Positions 35,918-45,467 of a stretch of 64,000 nt of DNA are shown one piece after another. Within the stretch, counting starts at the first letter, position 1; the number at the start of each line of letters is the position of its first letter. The notes under the pieces were generated by a model. The model searched no databases. It had not been told where the DNA came from and saw nothing but the letters and a program-made list of their open reading frames with translations. Position numbers and translations under genes: made by a program. Source of the stretch: Aquimarina longa SW024 (GTDB taxonomy: Bacteria > Bacteroidota > Bacteroidia > Flavobacteriales > Flavobacteriaceae); NCBI RefSeq assembly GCF_001401755.1, contig NZ_AVQK01000026.1, positions 1-64,000 on the forward strand, read 5' to 3'.

Positions 35918-38344
35918 TTACCGAAGTTCTGCATTTAATTTATTTTCAAAATTATATTGTAATTTATTCATGATTTTATCAATTTGCTTATCCGTAAGTG
36001 TTTTGTTATCATCTCGTAGTGTAAAACTTACGGCGTATGATTTTTTTCCTTTAGGGAGGTTTTCACCTTGATATACGTCAAATAGGTTTATATCTTTTAA
36101 AAGTTGTCTTTCAGTTTGTTTTGCAATAGTATAAATGTCTTCAAACTTAATAGAATCGTCAAGTAATAAGGCAAAATCTCTACGTACTTCAGGGAATTTA
36201 GGAATTTCTGAGTACTTAATTTTATTATGTTTTGCATATTCTAATATAGTATCCCAGTTAAAATCAGCATACAATACTTTTTGAGAAATAGAAAAATGTT
36301 TTAGAACAGATGTTTTAACAAGTCCAAAATCTACTAACTGAGCTTTACCGATGGATAAAGAAATCCCTTCTGTAAAAAAATCATTTTTAATAGGTGTAGT
36401 TTTTAACTTGTTTAGTCCCAAACGTTCTAGGATAGAGAGTACTATTCCTTTTAGATAAAAGAAATCACTAGTCTGAGGGTTTACATTCCAATTTTCTTTG
36501 GATTTATTACCAGATATTAGAATGCTAAGGTGTTTGTTTTCAATTCTTCCACTTTCGTAATTATGATATGTTTTTCCAAATTCAAATAGTTTTAAATCAG
36601 GTCGTTTTCTGTTACTGTTATATGCTATAGCTTCTAATCCTGAGAATAGCATCGATTGCCTCATAACAGCAAGTTCATTACTAAGTGGATTTAGCATTTC
36701 TACATCATTCTCGTTTTTAAGTTGTTCACTTAGTTTTATATAATCAGAAGTGGTAAGTGAATTGGCCATCATTTCATTAAACCCTAATCCAACTAATTGA
36801 TTAGCTATGGTATTTTGTACATTATAATCAGAAAATTTATCAATATTAGATATTGATGCATTCAGTTTTTGAGAAAAACTAATATTATTATAGCCATATA
36901 CTCGTAATACCTCTTCTATTACATCAGCTTCTCTCTGTACATCATTTCTGTATGCGGGTATGGTAAGTCCGATTCCTGTTTCGGTTACACTATTTACTTT
37001 TATATCTAGTGATGTAAGGATACGTTTTATTGTATCTTGTGGTAATTCTTCACCTATTAGTTTAGTAGCATTTTCAAAAGATAGAAATACTTGGTAATCT
37101 TCAATTTTTTTTGGATATAGGTCTGTAATTTCACTGGTAATACTTCCTCCGGCAAGTTCTTGTATTAATAGTGCAGCTCTTTTTAATGCATATTCTGTAC
37201 TATTAGGGTCTATACCTCTCTCAAATCTAAAAGATGCATCTGTGTTTAGACCATGTCGTTTTGCTGTTTTGCGAATACTAACAGGATTAAAATATGCGCT
37301 TTCTAAGAAGATTGATGTGGTAGTATCTGTAACACCAGAATTTATACCTCCAAACACTCCTGCAATACAAAGAGGTTTTACAGCATCACAGATCATAAGA
37401 TCTTCAGAGTGTAATTCTCTTTCTACTTCATCTAAGGTTGTAAATTTGGTTCCTGCATCAATCGTTTTTACCTCGATTTTATTTCCTTCAATATAGTGGG
37501 TATCAAATGCATGTAGGGGTTGCCCTAGTTCATGTAGTACATAATTAGTAACATCTACGACATTGTTTTTAGGAGTGATTCCTATTGCTTTTAATCGATG
37601 TTGTAACCAAGCAGGAGATTCTTTTACTTTAAGATTAGAAATCGTTACACCACAATATCTTGGTGCTAAGTCAGTATTTTTTACTTCGACATCAATTTTA
37701 TTAACTCTACTTTCTACGATAAAACTACTTACAGAAGGAGTGATAAGCTCTATATTAATATCTTTTTGTAATAATCCAGCTTTGAGATCACGAGCAGTAC
37801 CCCAATGACTCATCGCATCAGCACGATTAGGAGTTAACCCAATTTCGAAAACACGATCATTTTCAATATCAAATATTTCAGAAGCTTTGGTTCCTACGGC
37901 TATATCAGGGTTTAAAACCATAATTCCATCATGGCTTTTTCCTAATCCTAATTCATCTTCAGCACAGATCATTCCATGACTTTCTTCTCCTCGGATTTTT
38001 CCTTTTTTTATGGTCCATTCTTTACCCTTATCATCATACAGTTTTGTACCGATTGTTGCAACAGGAACTTTTTGTCCTGCATCAACATTAGGAGCTCCAC
38101 AAACGATCTGGACAGGCTCGCCATTACCGAGATCTACTTTAGTGACTTTAAGTTTATCAGCATTTGGATGTTTTTCGCAATTAAGAACTTGTCCAATAAC
38201 AACTCCTTCTAATCCGCCTTTTACACTTTGATAAGATTCTATTCCTTCTATTTCTAAACCTAAATCCGTAAGAAGTTCTCCAGTTTTTTCCGCATCCCAG
38301 TCGAGATTAGTAAATTGTTTTAGCCAGTTGTATGAAATTTTCAT
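35918..38344 (-). CDS. pheT: Phenylalanine--tRNA ligase beta subunit
   Basis: The 808-residue protein is the large subunit of phenylalanyl-tRNA synthetase. It has a tRNA-binding EMAP-like domain at about residues 40-155 ('VVIGQVLNCEKHPNADKLKVTKV'), a B3/B4 editing domain at 210-370 ('WLQHRLKAIGITPKNNVVDVTNYV'), a B5 domain ('IGLTIPAYRNDVQREADVIEEV'), a core domain, and a ferredoxin-fold anticodon-binding end ('KFPEVRRDFALLLD'). All domains are of full length. pheS is not adjacent, as is usual in this phylum. Confidence 0.95.
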   Translation of the reverse strand: MKISYNWLKQFTNLDWDAEKTGELLTDLGLEIEGIESYQSVKGGLEGVVIGQVLNCEKHPNADKLKVTKVDLGNGEPVQIVCGAPNVDAGQKVPVATIGTKLYDDKGKEWTIKKGKIRGEESHGMICAEDELGLGKSHDGIMVLNPDIAVGTKASEIFDIENDRVFEIGLTPNRADAMSHWGTARDLKAGLLQKDINIELITPSVSSFIVESRVNKIDVEVKNTDLAPRYCGVTISNLKVKESPAWLQHRLKAIGITPKNNVVDVTNYVLHELGQPLHAFDTHYIEGNKIEVKTIDAGTKFTTLDEVERELHSEDLMICDAVKPLCIAGVFGGINSGVTDTTTSIFLESAYFNPVSIRKTAKRHGLNTDASFRFERGIDPNSTEYALKRAALLIQELAGGSITSEITDLYPKKIEDYQVFLSFENATKLIGEELPQDTIKRILTSLDIKVNSVTETGIGLTIPAYRNDVQREADVIEEVLRVYGYNNISFSQKLNASISNIDKFSDYNVQNTIANQLVGLGFNEMMANSLTTSDYIKLSEQLKNENDVEMLNPLSNELAVMRQSMLFSGLEAIAYNSNRKRPDLKLFEFGKTYHNYESGRIENKHLSILISGNKSKENWNVNPQTSDFFYLKGIVLSILERLGLNKLKTTPIKNDFFTEGISLSIGKAQLVDFGLVKTSVLKHFSISQKVLYADFNWDTILEYAKHNKIKYSEIPKFPEVRRDFALLLDDSIKFEDIYTIAKQTERQLLKDINLFDVYQGENLPKGKKSYAVSFTLRDDNKTLTDKQIDKIMNKLQYNFENKLNAELR

Positions 38345-38369
38345 TTGTAATCTTTCTTAATTCAGTGGG

Positions 38370-38399
38370 TAAAGATACTATATTGAATAGAGGTTACAA
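38370..38399 (-). promoter_or_regulatory. Promoter of pheT
   Basis: On the minus strand TTG (38397-38399) is separated by 19 bases from TATCTTTA (38370-38377), one base off the TAnnTTTG consensus. The start codon is 26 bases downstream. Confidence 0.5.
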
Positions 38400-38702
38400 A
38401 TTGTTTACCTTGATTGATCTACAAAATCTTTGAAGATCTTTTTATTATTATTTTAATGAATCATTATTGGGTATTAGCAATAAGCGATGGATCTAAAAAT
38501 AACTATTTTTGTATGTTGTTTATAATTAAGTAAATAAGAATGGAATTATATGTTTAATTATTATTCTTTTACAGGAATGATGGGTTTAATAAAGAAGATG
38601 TTTTATGAAAATAGGAAGAGAATCTATATGTAAGAAATGATTTTAATTAAAGAATTTGTATTCTATGAGTAATAAAAACGACTAATAAGATTATAAAAAG
38701 GA

Positions 38703-38742
38703 AAAAGTGCAGAAAGTTTTGAGTAACTTTCTGCACTTTTTT
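38703..38742 (+). terminator. Terminator hairpin just before the TlpA-like gene
   Basis: A 16-bp perfect stem, AAAAGTGCAGAAAGTT with AACTTTCTGCACTTTT, has a 6-base loop and extra T residues. No gene on the plus strand ends upstream, so it either ends a non-coding RNA or controls entry into the gene at 38757. Confidence 0.75.
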
Positions 38743-38756
38743 AAATAATATAGATC

Positions 38757-39980
38757 ATGAAAAGAATACTCGTATCACTGTTAATAGCTACTATTTTATT
38801 TTCTTGCAAAAAAGAAAAAACATCTAAAGATATAGATTTTAAAAAAGGCCCATGGAGAGCTATTTTGGAGGTTCAGGATACTAAAAAATTACCTTTTCTA
38901 ATAGAAGTGATGGAAGATCAAACCTTAAGAATTTTTAATGCAGAAGAAAGCATCGATACTGATGAGGTTGTGATTGAAGGAGATTCTATTAAGATTAAGT
39001 TTCCGGTTTTTGAAGGATATATTGCCGCTCGATTTATAGATTCTATGACAATTTCAGGAAGTTATATAAAAAAAAGTCTTAATAGAGTAGTCCCTTTTAA
39101 AGCTACATATGGAGCGCAAGACCGATTCGATATTGTTTCAAAACCAATATATGATGTGACAGGAAACTGGGAAACAGTATTTAGTAAAGATAAAAAGGAA
39201 GATAGTTATATTGCTAAAGGTATCTTTAAACAACAGGGTAATATCATTACAGGTACATTTAGAACAACTACAGGGGATTATCGTTATTTAGAAGGGGTTA
39301 TAAATAATGATACCATACAACTCTCTACTTTTGATGGAGCACATGCATTTTTATTTACAGCACAGGTAACAGATAGTACATTAAACGGCTATTTTTATTC
39401 GGGTAATCATTGGAAAGAACCTTTTACTGCTATAAAGAACAATAATTATGAATTACCATCAGAAGATTCTTTAACGTTCTTAAAAGAAAATTATGATGCG
39501 TTTGCATTTAATTTCCCAAATACAGAAGGTAATATAGTTTCGCTTGAGGATGAACAATTTAAAGACAAGGTAGTTATTGTACAACTTATGGGAACTTGGT
39601 GTCCTAATTGTATGGATGAAACTAAATACTATGTAGATTATTATAATAAGAAAAATAGCGATGTAGAATTTGTAGCATTAGCTTTTGAATATGCAAGGAC
39701 TGAAGAAAAGGCATTTAAATCTATAAAAAGATGGAAAGATAAACTAAAAGTAGCATATCCAATTCTTCTAGCTCAGTATGGAACTTCAGATAAAAAGAAA
39801 GCACAAGAGAAACTACCAATGTTAAATCATGTATTATCATATCCTACTACTATTTTTATTGATAAAAAAGGAGTAGTACGTAAAATACATACAGGTTTTA
39901 ATGGACCAGCTACGGGTGAAAAATATATTAATTTTAAAAATGATTTTGAAAGCTTTGTTAATCAGTTGTTAAAAGAATAG
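38757..39980 (+). CDS. TlpA-like thioredoxin-fold lipoprotein
   Basis: The 407-residue protein has a type II signal peptide ending 'ILFSCKKEK' (Cys17), so it is anchored to a membrane on the outer side of the cytoplasm. The first 240 residues are beta-rich and resemble the N-terminal part of Bacteroidota TlpA-like proteins. The C-terminal part (about 245-407) is a thioredoxin fold with 'GTWCPNCMDE', giving redox Cys282 and Cys285, and 'PTTIFIDKKG' with the cis-proline. It probably reduces or exchanges disulfides in periplasmic proteins. Lys-rich residues after the Cys suggest periplasmic rather than surface display. Confidence 0.85.
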   Translation: MKRILVSLLIATILFSCKKEKTSKDIDFKKGPWRAILEVQDTKKLPFLIEVMEDQTLRIFNAEESIDTDEVVIEGDSIKIKFPVFEGYIAARFIDSMTISGSYIKKSLNRVVPFKATYGAQDRFDIVSKPIYDVTGNWETVFSKDKKEDSYIAKGIFKQQGNIITGTFRTTTGDYRYLEGVINNDTIQLSTFDGAHAFLFTAQVTDSTLNGYFYSGNHWKEPFTAIKNNNYELPSEDSLTFLKENYDAFAFNFPNTEGNIVSLEDEQFKDKVVIVQLMGTWCPNCMDETKYYVDYYNKKNSDVEFVALAFEYARTEEKAFKSIKRWKDKLKVAYPILLAQYGTSDKKKAQEKLPMLNHVLSYPTTIFIDKKGVVRKIHTGFNGPATGEKYINFKNDFESFVNQLLKE

Positions 39981-40133
39981 CTGGGGTTAACAATCAATTA
40001 AGACTTTCTTTTTGAGTTTAACACTACCGTAACATTACGATTGAGAATTACCGCTTAACTTGTTTTGGTTATAAATTATATCAAATAGATATAGTTATTT
40101 AAGTGAAACTAAATTAATTCAAAAAAGTCAGTC

Positions 40134-41234
40134 ATGAAACAAGCCAACCCTATTACAGCTTGCATTGTAGGAGTATTATTATTATTTATAACTCAGATCA
40201 ATGCACAACTTAAAATACCAGAAGCTAGCCAACGTGCACAAGTAACACAACGTATAGGAATTACTAATATTACTATCGATTATGGTAGGCCTAGCGTAAA
40301 TAATCGCCAGATATGGGGAAAATTAGTTCCCTATGGATACAATAACCTAGGTTTTGGAACTGCTAAAGCAGCACCTTGGAGAGCGGGAGCAAACAGTAAC
40401 TCTACTATAGAATTTACTCATGATGTAAAGGTAGAAGGAAAAGATGTTAAAGCAGGAGTTTATGGACTTCATATGGCCATAAAAGAAGATGGAGGAGCGA
40501 CAATTATATTATCTAATAATGCTACCTCTTGGGGGAGTTATTTTTATGATCAAAAAGAAGATGTTGTAAGAGTAGATGTCACAACTAAAGAATCTGTACA
40601 TACCGAAATGTTAACATTCTCTTTTAAAGAAGTGCAACCTAACAGTGTTATAGCCGTTTTAGAATGGGAGAAAAAAGAAATTCCTTTTACGATAACTGTT
40701 GATGTAAAAACTATAGTATTGAATGGTATTAAAAACGATTTACGTAATTCTTCGGGATTTACCCAGACGAACTGGGATAGAGCGGCTAATTATGCTTTTA
40801 ATGCAGGAGAGTTAGATCAAGCATTAGAATGGATAAACTCTTCTATAACAGGAAATTTCTTTAGCAAAGAAACATTTGCTAACCTATCTCTTAAATCACA
40901 GATCTTGGTAAAACAAGGAAAAATAAGTGAAGCTATGACTTTTGTAGATAAAGCAGTTGCACTAGGAAATACTTCACAAATTTTTAGGTTAGGAACAGGA
41001 CTTATACAACTTGGGCAAAAAGATAAAGCATTAGCTATATCAAAAGATAATGTAAAAAATAATGATAATGCATGGCCTTCTAATTATGGAGTAGCCAAAG
41101 CATATGCTGCAATTGGAGATTATAAAAATGCAATTAAAGCGATACAAACTTCATTAAATAATGCTCCGGATAGATTTAAAGGACGCCTTAATGGAGAGCT
41201 AGAAAAGCTTAAAAAAGGAGAGGACATAAATTAG
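40134..41234 (+). CDS. DUF2911 domain exported protein
   Basis: The 366-residue protein has a signal peptide ending 'INAQ' (about residue 24). A DUF2911 domain follows at about residues 25-175, with 'QRIGITNITIDYGRPSVNNR', 'APWRAGANSNSTIEF' and 'VKAGVYGLHM'. The C-terminal 150 residues are helical, TPR-like repeats ('GELDQALEWINSSI', 'GKISEAMTFVDKAV', 'GDYKNAIKAIQTSL'). DUF2911 is common in Bacteroidota and its role is unknown. The gene lies 153 bases after the TlpA-like gene and is closed by a terminator. Confidence 0.85.
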   Translation: MKQANPITACIVGVLLLFITQINAQLKIPEASQRAQVTQRIGITNITIDYGRPSVNNRQIWGKLVPYGYNNLGFGTAKAAPWRAGANSNSTIEFTHDVKVEGKDVKAGVYGLHMAIKEDGGATIILSNNATSWGSYFYDQKEDVVRVDVTTKESVHTEMLTFSFKEVQPNSVIAVLEWEKKEIPFTITVDVKTIVLNGIKNDLRNSSGFTQTNWDRAANYAFNAGELDQALEWINSSITGNFFSKETFANLSLKSQILVKQGKISEAMTFVDKAVALGNTSQIFRLGTGLIQLGQKDKALAISKDNVKNNDNAWPSNYGVAKAYAAIGDYKNAIKAIQTSLNNAPDRFKGRLNGELEKLKKGEDIN

Positions 41235-41255
41235 TTATCAATATATAACTGATAG

Positions 41256-41290
41256 AACAAAAGGTTTAGAGCTATTCTAGACCTTTTGTT
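41256..41290 (+). terminator. Hairpin terminator after the DUF2911 gene
   Basis: A 15-bp stem (41256-41270 with 41276-41290, one G-U) with a 5-base loop and AACAAAAGG/CCTTTTGTT ends lies 22 bases past the stop. Confidence 0.75.
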
Positions 41291-41382
41291 ATATAAACCA
41301 AAAGCAAATTGTTAATATTATAGAAGTATCATATAAAGCAGTTTATTGGGTTTTGATGGTGTTATAAATTAGTGTATTACCG

Positions 41383-41390
41383 TATCTTTG
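41383..41390 (+). promoter_or_regulatory. -7 promoter element of pta
   Basis: TATCTTTG matches TAnnTTTG exactly. Transcription would start near 41397, leaving a leader of about 13 bases before the ATG at 41410. The nearest upstream TTG is 27 bases away, longer than usual. Confidence 0.5.
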
Positions 41391-41409
41391 TACTACCAAA
41401 TTTATACAC

Positions 41410-43503
41410 ATGAGTAAAGCTGTTTATATTGCTACAATAGAGCCTAATAGTGGTAAGTCTATTGTTGTTTTAGGAATGATGCGTATGCTACTGGGTAAGG
41501 TAGCCAGAGTAGGGTATTTTAGACCTATTATAGATGATCCTAAAGAAGGAGAAGTTGACAACCATATCAATACTGTAATATCTCATTTCGAGTTAGATAT
41601 TAATTTTAAAAAAGCCTATGCTTATACTAGAAGTGAAGTACTTCAAAAGTATAATCAGGGTAAATCTGGAGAGATTATAGATGAAATTATTCGAAAATAT
41701 AAAAACCTTGAAGAACGATTTGATTTTATACTAGTAGAAGGAACTGATTTCTCTGATGAAGGTAGTATTATTGAGTTTGATATTAATGTTATCATCGCTA
41801 AAAACCTTGGTATTCCTGCGGTTATTGTTGCTAGTGGAGTTGACAAAAAGAATGAAGAAATTGTTAGTAATTTAAAATTAGCTTTTGATACCTTTAGTAG
41901 TAAAGATGTAGAAGTTTTGGCTACTGTAGCAAATAAAGTTACCCAAGGTAATGAGGAACAATTAGAAAAGCTTTTTGAAACTGATTTCGGGAAAAATATA
42001 GACCAAATTATTATTCCTAAGGTCAATTCTTTAATAAACCCTACAATTAGAGAAATTGCAAAAGAATTAGATGGTAATGTATTGTTTGGTAAAAAATATT
42101 TAAACAATCAAGCAGGTAATTTTGGAGTAGGAGCCATGCAATTAAGAAATTATTTGACACATCTTAAGGACAATAGTCTTGTTATAACCCCTGGAGACCG
42201 CGCAGATATAATTTTAGGGGTTTTACAGGCTAATATATCAGATAATTATCCAAAAATTTCAGGGATTATACTTACTGGAGGGATTGTCCCAGAGCAACCA
42301 ATCCTAAAACTATTAGAAGGAGTATCCTTATCTTTTCCGATTATATCAGTTGCTGAAGGTACTTTTTCTATAACAAATAAAATAGGGGCTATTAAACCGA
42401 AAATTTATTTAGATAACCTACAAAAGATAAATACTTCCATAAGTACTTTTGAGAAATATGTAAACGAAGATCGTTTAGCAGACCGTTTGATAACATTTAG
42501 ATCCGAAGGATTAACTCCACGAATGTTTCAATATAATTTATTAAAACGTGCGTTACAACATAAAAAACATATTGTTCTCCCTGAAGGGTCTGATGAGAGG
42601 ATTCTAAGAGCTACATCTAGATTATTAGCTTCTGGAGTGGTCGACATCACCCTAATAGGAAATGAGAAGAAGATTAAAAATAAAACCCTAAAACTAGATA
42701 TTCCTATAGATTTTAGTAAAGTAAATGTTATTTTTCCTACAGAATCCCCCTATTATGATGATTATGTGCAAACATTTTATGAATTGAGAAAACATAAAGA
42801 TGTAAATCTAGATATGGCAAAAGATATGATGGCGGATGTGTCTTATTTTGGAACCATGATGATTTATAAGGGGCATGCTGATGGAATGGTTTCTGGAGCT
42901 GTACACACTACACAACATACTATTAGACCAGCGCTACAGTTTATAAAAACTAAACCAGGTGTAAAAGTGGTCTCTTCTGTATTTTTTATGTGTTTAGATG
43001 ATAGAGTATCCGTTTTTGGAGATTGTGCTATTAACCCTAATCCTAATGCCGAACAATTAGCAGAGATAGCAATATCTTCATCAGAATCTGCAGCGGCATT
43101 CGGAATTGAACCCAAAGTTGCTATGCTATCCTATTCTTCAGGAACCTCTGGAAAAGGAGAAGATGTAGAAATCGTACGAAAAGCAACAACTATTGTTAAA
43201 GAAAAATGTCCGAAGCTTAAAATAGAGGGACCTATACAATATGATGCTGCTGTAGATATAAGAGTAGGAAAGAGTAAGTTACCAGATTCTGAGGTTGCAG
43301 GACAGGCTAGCGTACTAATATTTCCTGATTTAAATACAGGAAATAATACGTATAAAGCTGTACAACGGGAAACAGGAGCATTAGCAATAGGACCGATGTT
43401 GCAAGGGTTAAATAAACCAGTTAATGATCTGAGTAGGGGGTGTACTGTAGATGATGTATATAATACCGTTATTATTACGGCAATTCAGGCTCAAGGATTA
43501 TAA
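41410..43503 (+). CDS. pta: Phosphate acetyltransferase
   Basis: The 697-residue enzyme makes acetyl phosphate and CoA from acetyl-CoA and phosphate. The N-terminal part is a P-loop-like domain (about residues 1-205, 'YIATIEPNSGKSIVVLGMM'). A DRTGG domain follows at 220-330, then a PTA catalytic domain at 370-697, with 'HIVLPEGSDERILRA', 'DVSYFGTMM' and 'AMLSYSSGTSGKG'. This is the long Pta form. The gene is 83 bases upstream of ackA, and together they run the reversible acetate pathway that yields ATP. Confidence 0.94.
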   Translation: MSKAVYIATIEPNSGKSIVVLGMMRMLLGKVARVGYFRPIIDDPKEGEVDNHINTVISHFELDINFKKAYAYTRSEVLQKYNQGKSGEIIDEIIRKYKNLEERFDFILVEGTDFSDEGSIIEFDINVIIAKNLGIPAVIVASGVDKKNEEIVSNLKLAFDTFSSKDVEVLATVANKVTQGNEEQLEKLFETDFGKNIDQIIIPKVNSLINPTIREIAKELDGNVLFGKKYLNNQAGNFGVGAMQLRNYLTHLKDNSLVITPGDRADIILGVLQANISDNYPKISGIILTGGIVPEQPILKLLEGVSLSFPIISVAEGTFSITNKIGAIKPKIYLDNLQKINTSISTFEKYVNEDRLADRLITFRSEGLTPRMFQYNLLKRALQHKKHIVLPEGSDERILRATSRLLASGVVDITLIGNEKKIKNKTLKLDIPIDFSKVNVIFPTESPYYDDYVQTFYELRKHKDVNLDMAKDMMADVSYFGTMMIYKGHADGMVSGAVHTTQHTIRPALQFIKTKPGVKVVSSVFFMCLDDRVSVFGDCAINPNPNAEQLAEIAISSSESAAAFGIEPKVAMLSYSSGTSGKGEDVEIVRKATTIVKEKCPKLKIEGPIQYDAAVDIRVGKSKLPDSEVAGQASVLIFPDLNTGNNTYKAVQRETGALAIGPMLQGLNKPVNDLSRGCTVDDVYNTVIITAIQAQGL

Positions 43504-43586
43504 ATAAAGTAGAGTAGTTATAATATTTTATTCAATCATAAATTGTCTAATATCTAGTTTCTAATAGTTTATATTTTAAAAAACAT

Positions 43587-44771
43587 ATGCAAGTATTAGT
43601 ATTAAATTCAGGAAGTTCTTCAATAAAATTTCAGCTGTTTACCATGCCAGAAGCAAAAGTGATTTGCTCAGGAATGGTAGAACGTATAGGTTTAGATAAT
43701 GCAAAAATTAAGTATCAGTCAGAACAGATTGCAATTGAGAAGGAGGAAGATATAAAAAATCATAAGGATGGTCTGCAATTGATAGCAAACTATTTAATGG
43801 ATGATAAGATAGGAGTACTTCAATCAGCGTCAGATATTAGTATTGTTGGTCATAGAGTAGTGCATGGAGGTAATACTTTTGCAAAAACAGTAGAAGTTAC
43901 AGAAGAAGTAAAGAGAAAAATCAAAGAACTTTCTAGTTTAGCTCCATTGCATAATCCTGCAAATTTAGAGGGGATTATAGTTGCTGAAGAAATTTTTTCC
44001 CAAGCTAATCAAGTAGCCGTATTTGATACTGCATTCCATCAAACTATACCTGTAGAAGCTCATAAATATGCTATTCCGAATACATTTTTGGAAAAACATA
44101 ATATAAGAGTATACGGTTTTCATGGAACTAGCCATAAGTATGTGTCAGAAAAAGCAATTGACTTTTTGGGCATCCAACAATCAAAAATAATTACTATTCA
44201 CTTAGGTAATGGATGTAGTATGACTGCTGTAAAGAATGGTAAAAGTATTGATCATACGTTAGGGTTTGCACCTATGAACGGTTTAATTATGGGTACACGA
44301 TGTGGGGATATCGATCCTGCAATACTTTTTTATATGGTTAATACCTTGGGATATTCACTAGAAGAAGTAAATATGCTTCTACAAAAAGAAAGTGGAATGT
44401 TAGGGTTAACAGGATATAGTGATCTCCGCGACATAGAAGCTCAAGCAGAAAAAGGAAATACTGATTGTAAGCTAGCACTAGAAATGAATGCATACCGAAT
44501 CAAAAAATACATAGGTTCTTATGCTACGATACTAAATGGATTAGATGCTATTGTTTTTACTGCAGGTATTGGAGAAAACTCAGACTTGATGCGTAGTTTA
44601 GTGTGTGAGAATTTAGATTTTTTAGGTATAGAATTGGATACAGAAAAAAATAGGATACGATCTAAAGAAACACGTACGATTAGTTTACCTTCTTCTAGAG
44701 TAAAAGTATTAGTAATCCCTACTAATGAAGAATTAGAGATAGCAAAACAATCTTTTGCAGTATTGTCTTAA
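43587..44771 (+). CDS. ackA: Acetate kinase
   Basis: The 394-residue enzyme converts acetyl phosphate and ADP to acetate and ATP. The two acetate kinase signatures are present: 'VLVLNSGSSSIKFQLF' at the start and 'HGTSHKYVSEKA' in the middle. 'IHLGNGCSMTAV' and 'GTRCGDIDP' are nucleotide and catalytic segments. Length is normal. It is paired with pta and ends at a hairpin terminator. Confidence 0.95.
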   Translation: MQVLVLNSGSSSIKFQLFTMPEAKVICSGMVERIGLDNAKIKYQSEQIAIEKEEDIKNHKDGLQLIANYLMDDKIGVLQSASDISIVGHRVVHGGNTFAKTVEVTEEVKRKIKELSSLAPLHNPANLEGIIVAEEIFSQANQVAVFDTAFHQTIPVEAHKYAIPNTFLEKHNIRVYGFHGTSHKYVSEKAIDFLGIQQSKIITIHLGNGCSMTAVKNGKSIDHTLGFAPMNGLIMGTRCGDIDPAILFYMVNTLGYSLEEVNMLLQKESGMLGLTGYSDLRDIEAQAEKGNTDCKLALEMNAYRIKKYIGSYATILNGLDAIVFTAGIGENSDLMRSLVCENLDFLGIELDTEKNRIRSKETRTISLPSSRVKVLVIPTNEELEIAKQSFAVLS

Positions 44772-44773
44772 TC

Positions 44774-44810
44774 ATAAATGGAGGATTTATTACTAATCCT
44801 CCATTTATTT
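44774..44810. terminator. Terminator between ackA and the small peptide genes
   Basis: A 14-bp stem ATAAATGGAGGATT with AATCCTCCATTTAT and a 7-base loop lies 3 bases past the ackA stop. A and T runs on both sides let it also end the minus-strand peptide gene that stops at 44828. Confidence 0.8.
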
Positions 44811-44827
44811 ATGTGCTATAATTATGA

Positions 44828-45010
44828 TTAATATAGAATACAATATCCTGAGCTAAGGCAGTGTCCTGGTTCACAATATGTTTCATTTCCAAAACTGATT
44901 CTACATTTATTACGTCCACAGCAAGTTACTGGTACTCTTGCACCTTTGATATTTTGTTGTTGTTGTTTGCTAAGTGTTTTAACTCCTGTTAGGTTTAAGA
45001 TTTTTTTCAT
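44828..45010 (-). CDS. Cys-rich bacteriocin-like peptide 1
   Basis: The 60-residue peptide has a leader 'MKKILNLTGVKTLSKQQQQ' ending at Lys-Gly-Ala (22-24), the double-glycine-type cleavage pattern of Bacteroidota bacteriocin-like peptides cut and exported by a peptidase-containing ABC transporter. The core of about 37 residues has six Cys (30, 31, 36, 46, 51, 57). Their spacing is shared with two neighbours: a 'C-[RL]-I-S-F-G-N' segment and 'Y-C-E-P-G-H-C'. Three disulfides in a defensin-like fold are a possibility. No transporter gene is near, so function as bacteriocin or signal is inferred. Confidence 0.65.
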   Translation of the reverse strand: MKKILNLTGVKTLSKQQQQNIKGARVPVTCCGRNKCRISFGNETYCEPGHCLSSGYCILY

Positions 45011-45157
45011 TTTATATATATTTAAGTTCGTATTTAAATATACAGTAAAAAGACTTGATGTAATATTATAAAATGTTAAATATAAGATATTTATGATGCT
45101 ATGACTGTTTCTTAAAAAACTAAAGTTATATACTTATATACGAGAATAAAATACATA

Positions 45158-45198
45158 AAAAAACCTCTTTTAGAATAATATAAAAGAGGCTTTTTTTA
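45158..45198 (-). terminator. Terminator of Cys-rich peptide gene 2
   Basis: A 9-bp stem CCTCTTTTA (45164-45172) with TAAAAGAGG (45181-45189) is flanked by A7 and T8 runs. It lies 19 bases past the stop of the minus-strand gene at 45217, so gene 2 (and perhaps gene 3) ends here, apart from gene 1. Confidence 0.75.
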
Positions 45199-45216
45199 TG
45201 TATTATAGGGATGTGT

Positions 45217-45405
45217 TTATGCCCACATACAACTTCCATTAGGTCTACAGTATCCATAATCACAAAACTCATGACCATTACTATAGCGAATACAGCATCT
45301 TCTTCGACCTCCACAATATACTCTAGGGCGACCTGCTCCTTTAATTTCTCGTTGAGTTTCTTTAGATAACTTTTTAACTCCTGTTAGATTTAAGATTTTT
45401 TTCAT
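45217..45405 (-). CDS. Cys-rich bacteriocin-like peptide 2
   Basis: The 62-residue peptide has nearly the same leader as its neighbour, 'MKKILNLTGVKKLSK', then Lys-Gly-Ala at 22-24. The core has six Cys (31, 37, 38, 48, 53, 59). The vicinal pair is at the second and third Cys instead of the first and second, the main difference from peptides 1 and 3. The core is Arg-rich ('GGRRRCCIR'), with a net positive charge, as in many antimicrobial peptides. The DNA of the leader is almost identical to that of gene 1, pointing to recent duplication. Confidence 0.65.
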   Translation of the reverse strand: MKKILNLTGVKKLSKETQREIKGAGRPRVYCGGRRRCCIRYSNGHEFCDYGYCRPNGSCMWA

Positions 45406-45467
45406 TTTTTATGTGTTGAAGTTAGTAATTCAATTTAAGAAAGGCGTTGTATTATTAGTTCTTTTAA

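Larger units (their letters stand above)
38345..38756. other. Leader-like region between pheT and the TlpA-like gene
   Basis: These 412 bases carry the pheT promoter on one strand. On the other, a strong terminator hairpin lies only 15 bases before the start codon of the next gene. An 18-codon reading frame at 38577-38633 preceded by AGGA is visible, but too short to call a gene. The region may encode a small RNA or an attenuated leader on the plus strand. Confidence 0.45.

Noticed and set aside
38577-38633. An 18-codon reading frame with AGGA before it
   Set aside because: It is too short to claim as a gene without conservation data; kept only as a possible leader peptide in the finding on 38400-38756.
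41655-42107. A 150-residue open frame antisense to pta
   Set aside because: It lies wholly inside pta, has no own motifs, and reflects the codon bias of the true gene.
45126-45314. A 62-residue open frame overlapping Cys-rich peptide gene 2 in another frame
   Set aside because: It covers the terminator and lies antiphase to a gene with a clear leader and conserved Cys; its translation has no leader or conserved pattern.
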